Assembly (NCBI GenBank): GCA_000328365.1
Contig: KB303456.1
Location: 559,650 to 623,649 of the forward strand
Source of the DNA: Capitella teleta
Lineage: Eukaryota > Annelida > Polychaeta > Capitellidae
Length of the DNA stretch: 64,000 bases
Direction: 5' to 3'
Shown here: positions 1-10,156 of the stretch, one piece after another
Numbering within the stretch: the stretch's first letter is position 1
How the letters are laid out: each line of letters opens with the position of its first letter
Made by a program: the position numbers and the translations under genes
Notes under the pieces: model-generated
The model's input: only the letters and a program-made list of their open reading frames with translations
What the model was told of the DNA's origin: nothing
Databases searched by the model: none

Positions 1-189
1 TGAGGATCCCCATGGGCTTGGGAGTTTGGAAGTACATCACTATTGTGGAGGAACATTAGTACAAAAGACATGGTAAAGAATGGTATCAATGATTGGAAAA
101 TAATGTTGAAACTAGATGACGTAATAGAAAATGTCATAAGGATAAATACAAAATAGAAATAGAAGTAAAATATCAAGTAGGGGTGGGGG

Positions 190-620
190 TATTGCAGTGG
201 CTTTTGCTCAGATGTTGCAGAGAGAGAGTTTGTTTTGGGAGGTCGGAGGTTAGAAGGCATTCGATACATATATGAGTTTTACCTAGATGGGTTGGTAGAA
301 GTTGTCTACATTGTCACTCAGATTTGAGGCGTGTAGAAGGTTCCATTGGGTAGTTTCAGTGACATGTATGGCCATGTCTTGAGGTAGGTCTTGGATTTGT
401 CTTCTTTTTGCGGTAGGGTCTTTCGGTGGTTGAGGATGTCCGCTTTCAGTGGCTTCAGGATTGGTGGCAGGTCTGGTGAGATTGATATCTTGAATAATCT
501 TCTTTTGGGAAGATTTGAGATGCTTGGCGTTTGCTAGCCAAGCATTTCTGTGTGTAAGATTGTTGAATTTGATGATGGTGCCTGCATCATCCTGTTGACG
601 CAGTCGGTTTTACAGAATTT
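190..620 (-). mobile_element. Retroelement fragment, ORF1-like
   Basis: Read on the minus strand, roughly 600 down to 320 gives a mostly open frame with segments such as RLRQQDDAGTIIKFNNLTHR and NAWLANAKHLKSSQKK. This resembles the C-terminal part of ORF1 proteins of LINE-type retroelements, where a basic nucleic-acid-binding segment follows an RRM-like fold. The frame decays towards 200. No start, no end and no target-site duplication are visible. The family assignment rests on a remembered pattern and is weak. It may belong to the same insertion as the Penelope-type piece that follows. Confidence 0.35.
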
Positions 621-639
621 AAATATGCAAATTAATTAA

Positions 640-1490
640 ACAACATATGATTCATCTTGTAGAAACAAAACGTAATGTGAAACACAGAATAAACAAAACT
701 TGTGTTGCGAATTTTCGACTATTTAGTCTTTTTCAAGCAATTCAAATGATTCAACAGGAAATGGTAGTTGCTGTTGCGTGACTGAGTGAGGTGTGGAGCG
801 GAACATTTAATGAAAACAGACGAGAGATTCTAACTAGATATTTTATTCTCAAGAACAGGAAACGGAAAGCCACCATTTGACAAAAACCATACTTAAGTCT
901 GTAGGAGAAACCAATTGAAACAGTTGCTACCCAACAACCGGATATGTGAGGTGGATTGAATTATATTTGGAAAGTTATTTGAGATCATGAGGAAATGGTT
1001 GTATGGCAACCGCCGGAAAAGCATTGTAGTGAAAGATGAAATTAAACATTAATAAATCATTATAAGAAAGGTCAATATTGAGACCAATGGGTCAAGAGTG
1101 CCCAAGGTGTGGATGAGTCTCATTTCTTCCCTTTTTCTGTGATGGTCGGAAGTACAGTCAATAAGGACACACACCGAAATATCCTCCAGAGAATGTCCAA
1201 CTCTGTTAAAGTGCTATGCGACTGCGGAGTTTGCCTTGTTTTTAATAAGGTCTCGTCGGTGTTCGACGAAACGGTCGCCGAGTCGTCTCTTGGTTTCGCC
1301 GATGTATACTTTGGCACATGAAAGGCATTGAATGGCGTACACAATGTTCTTTGAAGTGCAGGTGAATGATTTTTTTATGCTGAAGTCTTTTTCGGGGCAA
1401 TGTAAGAGTGTCTCTCGGTTGGTGTGTGGACAGGTGAAACCTCTTGTTCTTCCACATGGAAATGTTCCAGCAAGTTCAGGTTCATCGTGA
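640..1490 (-). mobile_element. Penelope-type retroelement remnant with GIY-YIG endonuclease end
   Basis: On the minus strand, about 1460 to 1080 encodes a GIY-YIG endonuclease segment. It contains CPEKDF, then VYAIQCLSCAKVYIGETKRR and LGDRFVEHRRDLIK, followed by a histidine-rich stretch. The YIGETKRRLGDRFxEHR signature is typical of the C-terminal endonuclease of Penelope-like elements in marine invertebrates. Downstream (about 720-640 on this strand) a short inverted motif around GACTAAATAGTC, followed by GAAAATTCGC, resembles the 3' untranslated hairpin of such elements. No reverse transcriptase is visible. It is a broken fossil fragment. It lies just upstream of DUS4L. Confidence 0.6.
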
Positions 1491-1579
1491 ATATTGGATT
1501 GTACATTATATGATCCTACATCTTATATGATTCATCTTATTTTACTCCCCAGATGATGTTTCCATAACAACGTGTCACC

Positions 1580-3719
1580 ATGACAACCTACAAACGACCT
1601 CTTGAACTCCTTGAAGGAGATTCTCTCGTGAAGATATGCGCTCCCATGGTGCGCTATTCCAAGTGAGACATTTTTTCCTGCTCGTACTGTGATGCCTAAT
1701 TGCCTCATTACAGACTGCCCTTTCGTACACTAGTGCGCAATTACGATTGTGACATTGCCTTCACACCCATGATTGTCTCCGAATCTTTCAACCAATCTAT
1801 TAAAGCGCGTCACAGTGACTTCACTACAAATTCTGGTATGGCCATCACAAATTATTAATTTGACTACTGTAAAACAGGAAATGTTAGTGCCTATGATACT
1901 TTTGCTATGCGTATATTATTTTATTTAGTCACAATCGACTGCGGACATTAGATGCACTCGAAATGTCTCTGGGTGATCTTATACTATGACCCTTCGCTTG
2001 ACCGTGAATAATTGATATGACAGATAAAGGTTTGAGCCAGCGAAAATTTGCAGTCCTCGGAAATTTCTTATGACTGATCTGAGTTTTCATTTGATGACTT
2101 TTCCAGGTGATGGTCCTCTCATTGTTCAATTTGCTGCTTCACAAGCTAAAGATTTTGCTGATGCAGCGGAAATTGTCGTTCCGTGAGTATTTTTATTTTT
2201 TTATCTGAAATCTTACAATATTATATACAATAATTGTAATTACTTTTTTTCGGAATAATTAAAAAAAAAATTAATTTTAATTTTATTTTATTTTATTTTT
2301 TTTTTTTTTTTTTTTTTTTTGCAGATATGCAGATGGAGTTGATCTGAATTGTGGATGTCCTCAAAAGTGTGTAACAATATTCATTTGAGTTATTCTGCTC
2401 TTCATCCTGTTACATTTACCAAACAATGCATTTTTAGTTCTTAACGACATGCGTCAAATGTAAAAGTACATGTATCCCAAAAAAAATGTCAAACGAGATC
2501 TAAGGGTCTGTTTCAAAAATTTGACTTGACAACTTTAACTTCAGCCAATTTTTCAAGGTTGTGTGCTACTAACTGTAAGTGGTTCCTCATTTTCACTTAA
2601 ATTTGCATCACAATTCATGACGTATGTATTTAATTCAGTAAAGTTTGAACATTCAATTCAAAGTAAAATTCTTGCCGTGATATTATCGATGACAAATTTA
2701 TTTATTTTTATTTTTTTTTGAAACATGTTAAAGTGGTATTCTTGCAATAATTGGTATTTGGGTTTTATTTACAATTTTTATTTTTACAATAACCTTGTCA
2801 GGTGGGCCATGCAAGAAGGCTACGGATGTGCGCTGCTCAAGAAACCAGAGCTGCTCCATGACTCTGTGCTGCAGGCGAGACAGCGCATTGACAACAATGA
2901 CTTCACCATCTCCATCAAGATCCGAATCAACTCTGACCTCAAGTAAAGTGGCGCCCTCTCGTGTGAACTTTCATCAGAAATCGATTGCTCCGTAGAGAGA
3001 CGGTGGAGTTATGTCGAAGGGCTGAGAAAGTGCGAGCATCGTTCATAAGCGTTCATGGAAGAACCGTTGACCAACGAACTCAGCCGGTTGATTACGAAGC
3101 CATCAAGGTCGTCAAGGACTGTGTGTCTATTCCTGTGGTTGCCAACGGTGATCTCACCACGCTGGCTGAGTGCCAAAAAGTGCGTGATATTACAGGTGTT
3201 GACGGTACGCAGTCGTGATGTTTTCTTGCTTTCTGTAGTTAATTATGATTATTATTTTTTATAGGAGTTATGTCTGCCAGAGGAATTCTCGCAAATCCCG
3301 CGATGTACGCTGGATTTGATGAGACGCCTCTTCAGTGCTTACAGGATTGGGTTAGTTCACTTTTTTTGTTATTTTATACTTTTTAATATATTTCTTAGCT
3401 CTCCCAAATCATGAATCCCAATTTCATATCATGTTTACAACCAGAAATTTATGTTCAGATGTCCTTGTACCTCGTTTAATCCGGCCGATTAACTAATAAG
3501 CTGGATTAACGTGGTCTGGCTTGGGTGACGCTTGATTCATTTATTCCACACCAGGTGGACATCTCACTTGAGACGGGCGTGTCGTTCAACCTATTTCATC
3601 ACCACCTCATCTATATGCTGGAGAATTTGACATGCAGAGCTGAAAAGCGTCTTTTCAATAGTTTGAGTAGCACAGCCGCAGTGCTCGACTTCCTCAGGGA
3701 GAAATATGACCTCAGATGA
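1580..3719 (+). CDS. DUS4L: tRNA-dihydrouridine synthase 4-like (DUS4L)
   Basis: Flavin-dependent enzyme that reduces uridine to dihydrouridine in tRNA; the yeast relative Dus4 acts on D-loop positions. Eight exons join in frame: 1580-1662, 1714-1835, 2107-2182, 2325-2366, 2802-2942, 2996-3204, 3265-3350, 3555-3719, giving 307 residues against about 317 in human. Visible family marks are VKICAPMVRYSK (FMN-site start), FTPMIVSESF, SIKARHSDFTTNSGDGPLIV, the catalytic-cysteine segment LNCGCPQKWA, ISIKIRI, FISVHGRT, PVVANGD and GVMSARGILANPAMYAG. The TIM barrel is followed by a helical C-terminal part (FNLFHHHLIYMLENL). All introns are GT-AG and one is only 53 bp. The start is the first ATG giving the usual N-terminus. 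AATAAA follows at 3730. Confidence 0.96.
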
Positions 3720-3959
3720 CAGCTGCTGGAATAAAAATATTATTTATTCTGCTTTTTCTTGATGTGTTGTTTTGGATTTTTGGCTAATTATCTGCATGGT
3801 GCTGATTGTGTAATACATGTGTCAGAAATTTGGAGAATTACATTATCACAAAAGCATCCTTTTTTAATGCAATTTAGTTGAATGTATATTTGTACATTGC
3901 ATATAGGACTAGTATAATATAGCAGTTGTAATAGTCAATTGAGCTGCTAAATTAAAAGA

Positions 3960-4135
3960 GAAAAAAAAAAAGAAAGTGGGCTTATTTAATCTCGTAATCC
4001 TGACGCAACTAAGACTTGTGCAGTGTGATGAAATAAGCAGGGGTTCAGTGCCGGACGCAAGGTTGGCTGGTTTCGAACCTCCAGCGCCAAGCCGTTTTGA
4101 GACTAACAGGCTAACCACCTATCCTAAAGTAAATG
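3960..4135 (-). mobile_element. tRNA-derived SINE-like sequence
   Basis: On the minus strand, from about 4133, the sequence reads as a tRNA-like head. GGTGGTTAGCCTGTTAGTC resembles a pol III A box, and GGTTCGAAACC (about 4069-4079) fits the B-box consensus. An A-rich run sits at about 3960-3972 in plus coordinates. No cloverleaf that would make a working tRNA was found. It resembles a SINE head more than a gene. Only one copy was noticed in this window, so the family is not proven. Confidence 0.45.
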
Positions 4136-4576
4136 TTTTCTTGACAAGGTAGCTCATTCCCGTGAGACGAGTTCTAAAATCGAGAGAATAAGATAATTAA
4201 TTCAAGAATGTTATTTCAGAAGAGCAATCAAAGCCTACAAGGCAAGAATTTGTGTCTGCATCATGTCAAAATGTTCTCAGTTGTACATGGTGTAAAACAG
4301 TATACATGCTCAAGATGCTTTGTGTACATGTAATATCAAATAGCATATGTAGCCTGATGTAGAACAGGAAATTTTCGTGCCGCCAACATTAGATGCATGA
4401 GTGATAAAACCGTGAAAATTTTCTGCTATACAGTATTAAAATTAAATTTATGAAAGAAATAATACACATGTATAAAAATTGATAATTTATTGAAATTTTT
4501 AAATTCTTCAAATAGTGAATAAAAGAATGATGAAATTAACATTAATTCCAATGAAAATAAAACCTTGAATTGATGA
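4136..4576. other. AT-rich intergenic and 3' flank of the Kelch gene
   Basis: No coding frame or repeat structure was recognised. TTTATT at about 4486-4491 would read AATAAA on the minus strand, which fits a poly(A) signal for the BTB-Kelch gene some 90 bp past its stop. Confidence 0.5.
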
Positions 4577-6181
4577 TTACATATTTTGAAGCCACGATCC
4601 AAATTGATGGCTTACCACCGCAAAACAATCCAAAAACATGTAATCCATGGGCATACGCAGAGGTAAGGTTGTCCATTTATCCACCTTGGGATCATACTCC
4701 TCAATAGAGCCATTTCTAGGCGTACTGGATCTTCCACCGCATAAAAGAATTTTATCTCTGAGTACAACCGTCGGGCCGAGCTTATGTTTCAAGCGAGGCC
4801 TCTGTAACAGGACCCACGAATCCGTACCTGATACATACTGCATGCAGCTTTTAGAGTGGCCTCCAACCACAAAGATCCGGTCATCGAAAGCCACAGCGCT
4901 TCCTCCACGAGATTCCTCCGGCATCGGACAGCGTGGTATCCAAGATCTGGCGGCCGAGTCGAATTCATAAACAGCACACGACGCAGCTCCACTGGCTGAA
5001 GACCCGCTGAGAACGAAAAGTTTGTTTTGAATGATGACTGAGTGGGGACGAGGGTGGGGTTGCGGGAGAGGTGGGAACTGACTCCATTCCCGGGTTTTTA
5101 TATCCAAACGCTCGACTGAATCTAGATCATCCTCGGATGATCGACCCCCGATAACCATGAATTCGTGACAGTGATACAGAGAAGCGTGCGAGTGTCGCCC
5201 CACGATCATCGGGGGCAAAGATTGCCATTCACATGTGATCGTTCTGTAAGCATAACAGGCGTTACTGGTTTTACCTGCTTCGATCTGTCCCCCGGAAACA
5301 ATAAACCCTTGCGGGGAAGAGCATACGCTGGTCATGTGATAGCGAGCGCATTTTGGAGTAGGCATCCTTACCGACTGCCATTTAAGATTATCAGAGAGGT
5401 CATCGCAATACCAGATAACTTTTGATAAATCACCAAATACCAGAGATTGGTGTCTTTTCATGACCCTGAGAGAATCCATCGCCATTTGAATGCCGCGCGC
5501 ATTTTGCATCAGTTCTTCAGTCATAACTTCGTCCCAAATGAACTCCTGGCTAAAATGGGCCAATTTGACGTTGTGTAATATGACCATGAAGCGTTTAGTT
5601 CTTTCCTCAGAGGACCGCGCCCACCTCAGTAAGAGACGGAAACTATCCTCGTCCGAAGGGTGTGCCCTCAAAAGCGTCACAAGGTGATCCTCTCGCAGGA
5701 GATCAACGTCCTCCATTGCGACCACTTTCTTCCAATGATTCTTAGCGATGCTCAACATGAGCGAATCCAGATTATAAAAGTATGCCATTCGCATGAGAGA
5801 TCCAAAGTTGGTTGACGCAACATGTTCACAGAGAAAATTTTCAGCATTTTTCTTCAGACGCTTCAGTATAAAGCGGTCGCTGACAGCCATGATTTCATGC
5901 GCATTCTCAGCGGTTATTTCAATTTTCCCTGTGTACAGATATTCCACCAACAAAAGTCCGGCCCTGGAGCTCACATCCGCAATTGGAATCTCCTTCGCAA
6001 ACCTCTCTTGCATGTTACTCTTGAACATGCAAGAGAAATATTCACAAGTCGCAGACAACACGAGTCGATGGCAATTAATTCGCATCCCATCGAAGACCAG
6101 CGCAACATCCACCATCTCTCCTGCTTCTCGCATAGAACAAAACTTGGCAAAAATTCCTCGAAGGACTGAGTCTGAATGCAT
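4577..6181 (-). CDS. BTB-BACK-Kelch protein (KLHL family), intronless coding region
   Basis: Probable substrate adaptor for Cullin-3 ubiquitin ligases. The 534-residue frame has a BTB domain (about residues 15-120, with DVALVFDGMRINCHRLVLSA and IPIADVSSRAGLLLVEYLYTG), a BACK domain (about 125-235) and roughly five Kelch repeats (about 285-525), with glycine pairs at FIVSGGQ, FMVIGGRSS, FVVGGHS and ILLCGGRSS. The start is the ATG at 6181. The open frame extends 13 codons further, but those lie upstream of a good acceptor (TTCTTCACAG, about 6196-6203). A matching donor at about 6426 (GATGCAAG/GTAAG) marks a 5' untranslated exon. The coding part is therefore uninterrupted while the UTR is spliced. 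I could not assign it to one KLHL orthologue. Confidence 0.9.
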   Translation of the reverse strand: MHSDSVLRGIFAKFCSMREAGEMVDVALVFDGMRINCHRLVLSATCEYFSCMFKSNMQERFAKEIPIADVSSRAGLLLVEYLYTGKIEITAENAHEIMAVSDRFILKRLKKNAENFLCEHVASTNFGSLMRMAYFYNLDSLMLSIAKNHWKKVVAMEDVDLLREDHLVTLLRAHPSDEDSFRLLLRWARSSEERTKRFMVILHNVKLAHFSQEFIWDEVMTEELMQNARGIQMAMDSLRVMKRHQSLVFGDLSKVIWYCDDLSDNLKWQSVRMPTPKCARYHMTSVCSSPQGFIVSGGQIEAGKTSNACYAYRTITCEWQSLPPMIVGRHSHASLYHCHEFMVIGGRSSEDDLDSVERLDIKTREWSQFPPLPQPHPRPHSVIIQNKLFVLSGSSASGAASCAVYEFDSAARSWIPRCPMPEESRGGSAVAFDDRIFVVGGHSKSCMQYVSGTDSWVLLQRPRLKHKLGPTVVLRDKILLCGGRSSTPRNGSIEEYDPKVDKWTTLPLRMPMDYMFLDCFAVVSHQFGSWLQNM

Positions 6182-6600
6182 GATGACAAAGTGACCCCTG
6201 TGAAGAAAATTTAAAATCACTTATCAATTAAGATGATATTTGATAATCTTTTAGAAGAGAGCTTGATATTTGCTGGGAATGTCGCAATCAGCGAAGATTG
6301 TTCAATATAATTATAAAATTATTCAGCTCAAGATCCTGAAATTCTTGGAACTGAAAGAGAAAACCTAATTGAAATTTAGATCAGGACAATGTATCCTAAA
6401 TATAATAAATTGAAAGAAAACTTACCTTGCATCAATCTTTCAACTCCCAATTCCAAATGACCAAAACGACCAGAATCTAGAAGAAAACAATAAATATCAC
6501 TATCACACTGTTGAGTGCGTGAAATTTGAGATCGGACAGGAATTCAGAGGCGTGCTTTTCATTCACAGATGGCCAGACCACCTCACCTGGTTACATGCAA
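6182..6600 (-). promoter_or_regulatory. 5' UTR intron and upstream exon of the BTB-Kelch gene
   Basis: On the minus strand a donor GATGCAAG/GTAAG lies at about 6426 and an acceptor ending in CAG lies at about 6197. This implies a 5' UTR intron of about 230 bp and a non-coding first exon somewhere in 6427-6590. No TATA box was identified. Confidence 0.5.
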
Positions 6601-6601
6601 A

Positions 6602-8069
6602 CTCCCCAAGCCGTAGCGGAGTGTGGGAACTGCTCCGCTACCCTTGGGGAGCTAACATAAACAGGAAATTTTAGTCTAGGAAGCAATGAAGGAATGGCAT
6701 GGCTAGTCAGTTACTGGTTCTCCCCAAACAGCAGTGTACACACACCAGTGTGTGTGCCCGTGGCTACCCTAGCCGGCAGGCCCTTGGGAGCTATCGGTTT
6801 GTAACTTTCTATCAGGGCCTTCCGCAGGATTTTTTTCAGGCTTGTGGTGGCACATCGGAAGCTAAGCGGGACAAAGGGATAACTCGACACAAATCCCACC
6901 AAAAATGATTAACAATGGATTTATGCAACTAGTATTGTAAAACCTTGAGTATTAATGTATTCTTTGATATATTGGAATGATAAAAATGCAAGAGAGACGT
7001 GCGCACAGAATTTTAATCCTGCCTCAGCCATATCAGGTAGGTAGACAATGGAGACATGAAGGACAAATGTAGAAAATTATTATTATTATTATTTTTATTT
7101 TTATTTTTTTTAGTATTAAAATAAAATGCACAAGAGAATAGAGTGACCAGCATTGCAAGGTCTAGAAAAACAAAATCATTAGAGGTTTGGAAGATCAATG
7201 AATTAAGTAAGTATTGCACTTATATACACTAGGAAAAAAAAGGAAACTACATATAACACAACATGACCAGTGAGTGACCAGCATAGCCAGGTCCCGGGAA
7301 ATAAATTCAAATAATAAAATAAAATAAATCAGCAGATGTCTGGCACAGTTTGAGAGATCAGTGAATGAGGTAAGTATTGCTCTTGCAATACACACACAAG
7401 GGGGGGAGGGGGAAACAAGACAAGAGGAAAAAAAATAGCACATGACCATATGCAAGTAATTAACTATAAGAGACAGTTGGCGGTGTCGAGCCAATAACTA
7501 TCGTTATTTCAAGTGACTCACCCGCCCCCGTTTCTAAAAAAATCAGGTAGTTGTTTGTCAAGAAGTTGCCGTCTTCGCGGGGATTTTAGCGTGTCGTTTT
7601 GTGCCCAACATCATCGATGATCATTGAAAAACGAACTCCGCAAAAAATGCTCTAAAGGGAAACCATTCGCATAAACACTCAGCTAAGTTCAGACACAAGC
7701 GGCGAACGTAAAATATGCCATTGACACGGTCTGCAGTGTTCTGATTGGCTGCAAGTAAATGGAGCGATGGCCTACATGCGCAGACTACTCTGAGAAGCAG
7801 CTTTGCGCAGTCACTGTCTGTTAACATCGGGAATACTCGGCGAATTTTTGCGAGCTTCGAGCAGGCACAAAGAATTTCCTGCCGCTTTCCTTGACGATCG
7901 TACGCTTGCGGTGGCATTTCACGCTTGCGCTTCACGGTGTCAGGCAATTCACGCTTGCGGCCCCGCTATGCTAAAACGGCCTGCGGAAGGCCCTGAACTT
8001 TCTATACTCACCAGAACCTAGCTAGTCAAGGGTAGCGGTTGTGTGTGCACTACGCTACGGCTTGGGGAG
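6602..8069. mobile_element. Non-autonomous DNA element with inverted, hairpin-forming ends
   Basis: The left end begins CTCCCCAAGCCGTAGCG and the right end finishes with its reverse complement, CGCTACGGCTTGGGGAG. Further in, ATCAGGGCCTTCCGCAGGAT (6817-6836) is mirrored around 7977-7995 (CTGCGGAAGGCCCTGA), so the inverted ends extend over 100 bp or more. Each terminus also folds on itself: the left one has CTCCCCAAG and CTTGGGGAG about 40 bp apart. No transposase is visible, and a 108-codon minus-strand frame at 7621-7947 matches nothing I know. The middle carries a tandem duplication (separate entry). Clear target-site duplications were not seen. Confidence 0.6.
7139..7386 (+). repeat. Two-copy tandem duplication, about 130 bp period
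   Basis: GAGTGACCAGCATTGCAAGG at 7141 recurs as GAGTGACCAGCATAGCCAGG at 7272. Further shared blocks follow in the same order: GATCAATGAATTAAGTAAGT is matched by GATCAGTGAATGAGGTAAGT, then TATTGC and CTT. The copies are diverged, and the second carries an extra AT-rich stretch. Confidence 0.75.
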
Positions 8070-8685
8070 CTAACCAAAACCCATAAGGCAGACCAGTTGA
8101 CATTCTCACCCGTCAGCCATAACCTGTTTGTCAGTTCTAGACTCCAGATGTGTATGCAAAACACAAACCAGGCCCAGACAACTTAGGCCCAGTCGAGCAC
8201 AGTGCTCGTAGGGCCCACAGAAACGAAGCAACGACTCGCCCCAAATATCGCCCATTTCGCTGGCTTTCCTTTAAAAAGAGATTCCAACCGAGAGAAATAC
8301 TGCTGAAACACAGAGATAATACATAATTGGGATCATAGAAATCAAATGACTAACTTTGGAATACAAATCCTAATATTTAGCATTGACACTTCCTAAAAAT
8401 GATAAAATGTGAAGTTTCGATTTAATAGAAAGTTATGCTTATGGTCGAAAATTCCAAAGCGCGGTGCGATACGGTTTGAACATGTCCCGCGTTTAGCCCT
8501 TGGCAAGGTGGCACCGCAGAGAAAGAATAACGAAAGTGAACGTATCGCGTTAACGCCACTCTCTTGATGATCACTAGCTGCAGGGAAATTAGGGACGGTC
8601 TCAGCGTGCTCCAGTCCCAATTTACTATGCGTTTCTCCTATTTAGTCCTATACTGGTATATAGATGTTGTCAATATTATTTTATC
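8070..8685. other. Intergenic sequence, nothing recognised
   Basis: No gene, repeat structure or RNA was recognised between the inverted-repeat element and the first TTAA-type MITE. Confidence 0.4.
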
Positions 8686-8689
8686 CTAA

Positions 8690-9122
8690 AGGGAGGGAGA
8701 ACTGGTTAAAAATGGACTTTGAGTCGTTATTTGATGCACCAAAAATGATTCCTATGCCTGGCCCGCACAAGGAATATCATCGCTAACGATTTCGCGGGAG
8801 ATATATTGCTAACTAGGCGTGACGTCAGAGGCTGTCATGAAACACCGAGTTCCCCATCTTTTACAATGGGCCTCGTCATATCAGCGTGTTCTGTGACTAA
8901 ACCCCTGGATATTTTTTTATTTTATTTTCGGAAATAGATAGAATAATCATTTTGCCACCAGTCAGGCGCAAAAAAATAAAAAAAAATTAAAAAAAATTCG
9001 CTATTTTTCTTATTTTAACAAGCGATTTTCTAGGACACCTACATGTTTCTCATCCTGACGTTTGCCTCCTATACTTCGCAATGGAAGCCATTCTCCCATA
9101 GGCCCATAGGTTCCCCATCCCC
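8690..9122 (-). mobile_element. TTAA-type MITE, copy 1 (shortened)
   Basis: It begins AGGGAGGGAGAACTGGTTAA and ends GGTTCCCCATCCCC, the two ends of the family seen complete at 53637-54340, but in opposite orientation. Internal landmarks are shared: CACCGAGTTCCCCATC, GACGTCAG, a (T)n/(A)n stretch and TTGCCACCAGTCAGGCGC. It lacks part of the interior. CTAA, one change from TTAA, sits on both sides (8686-8689 and 9123-9126). This fits a piggyBac-like TTAA target duplication, although the tetranucleotide is CTAA here. Confidence 0.8.
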
Positions 9123-9126
9123 CTAA

Positions 9127-9602
9127 AGGGATGGGGAACTCAATTTTAAGTGATGTTCTATTGACTCATAGCACCAATTGATAGCATCCCGTGCCAAGAA
9201 CACCATGCTTGGATGCAAGCGTAAGGAAATAATGCATTCCGAATATCGGGGTTAGCATTGGGCCTATGGGAGAATGGCTTCCATTGCGAAGTATAGGAGG
9301 CAAACGTCAGCTGAGGGCTTGCCGTGATTGGTTCTGTTGCCCTCAATGGTATGTGTATTTCTGAGAAGAAAATAAAAACATATCCAGGGGTTTAGTCGCA
9401 GGACACGCTGATATAACGAGGCCCATTGTAAAAGATGGGGAACTCGGTGTTTCATGACAGCCTCTGACGTCACGCCTAGTTAGCAATATATCTCCCGCGA
9501 AATCGTTAGCGATGATATTCCTTGTGCGGGCCAGGCATAGGAATCATTTTTGGTGCATCAAATAACGACTCAAAGTCCATTTTTACCCAGTTCTCCCTCC
9601 CT
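9127..9602 (+). mobile_element. TTAA-type MITE, copy 2 (shortened)
   Basis: It starts AGGGATGGGGAACTCAATTT and ends CAGTTCTCCCTCCCT, the same orientation as the copy at 53637. It is inverted relative to copy 1, with which it shares the CTAA junction, so the two form a palindromic composite of about 900 bp. It lacks a central block of about 230 bp that is present at 53830-54070. The right flank is TCTG rather than TTAA. Non-coding. Confidence 0.85.
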
Positions 9603-9775
9603 TCTGGATGTCACAGAGAGCCACCCATGACTGAGGTCGGTCCTCTAATCGACCAGTCTTGGCAACACACTGCCTCAATCGTCGTATTGTCTTTATTGTA
9701 CATTTCATTAGACCTGTTATGCGTGCTGTACCAATTCCATCAAGCTGGCTCAGTGCACGTCCTCTTTGCAAGACA
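9603..9775 (-). mobile_element. Tc1/mariner transposase fragment (helix-turn-helix region)
   Basis: A minus-strand frame from about 9771 contains RALSQLDGIGTARITGLMKC, TIKTIRRLRQCVAKTGRLED and RPQS. The pattern RALxxLDxG...TIxRLxQRxxxTGxxxDRPRSGRP is the N-terminal paired-like DNA-binding region of Tc1-type transposases. Only this end remains. It directly abuts MITE copy 2. Confidence 0.65.
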
Positions 9776-9785
9776 CATGTACTGA

Positions 9786-10155
9786 GTCGTGAAATTTCAA
9801 ATTTAATTAAAATTGCAGGTGGTGATTTATTATTATCGATGTTTCACCATGTTTTATCGCTTATAACTTACAAGGAAGTTGTAAGAAATTGACATGTTTT
9901 GCCCAAAAATCGATTTTCAATTTGTCAATTTATAAGTACAGTATTTGGAACCGCGATTGCTCTCAGGATGTGTGTCAGTGCACACAGTTGAAGTTTACTT
10001 TCCCGTTAAAAGAATGAACTGCATCGAGTTGTGTCAAATCTGACTAAAATCAAATCATCTTGATGTCATAATTGGTTGGCGATCAGGGTTCGGTTTACCA
10101 TAGCTCTTAAAATGAGGTGTTGCCATCTCTCTTCCCTGCGTACATGCAATACATG
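9786..10155. other. Intergenic, no feature recognised
   Basis: No gene or repeat was recognised in this AT-rich stretch between the Tc1 scrap and the LINE fragment. Confidence 0.4.
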
Positions 10156-10156
10156 T

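Noticed and set aside
6182-6220. In-frame upstream start (MILNFLHRG) for the BTB-Kelch gene
   Set aside because: These codons lie upstream of a strong acceptor (TTCTTCACAG) and belong to a 5' UTR intron; the ATG at 6181 is the first in the exon.
7621-7947. 108-codon minus-strand frame in the inverted-repeat element
   Set aside because: Mixed composition, no recognisable domain, and it sits in non-coding transposon sequence.
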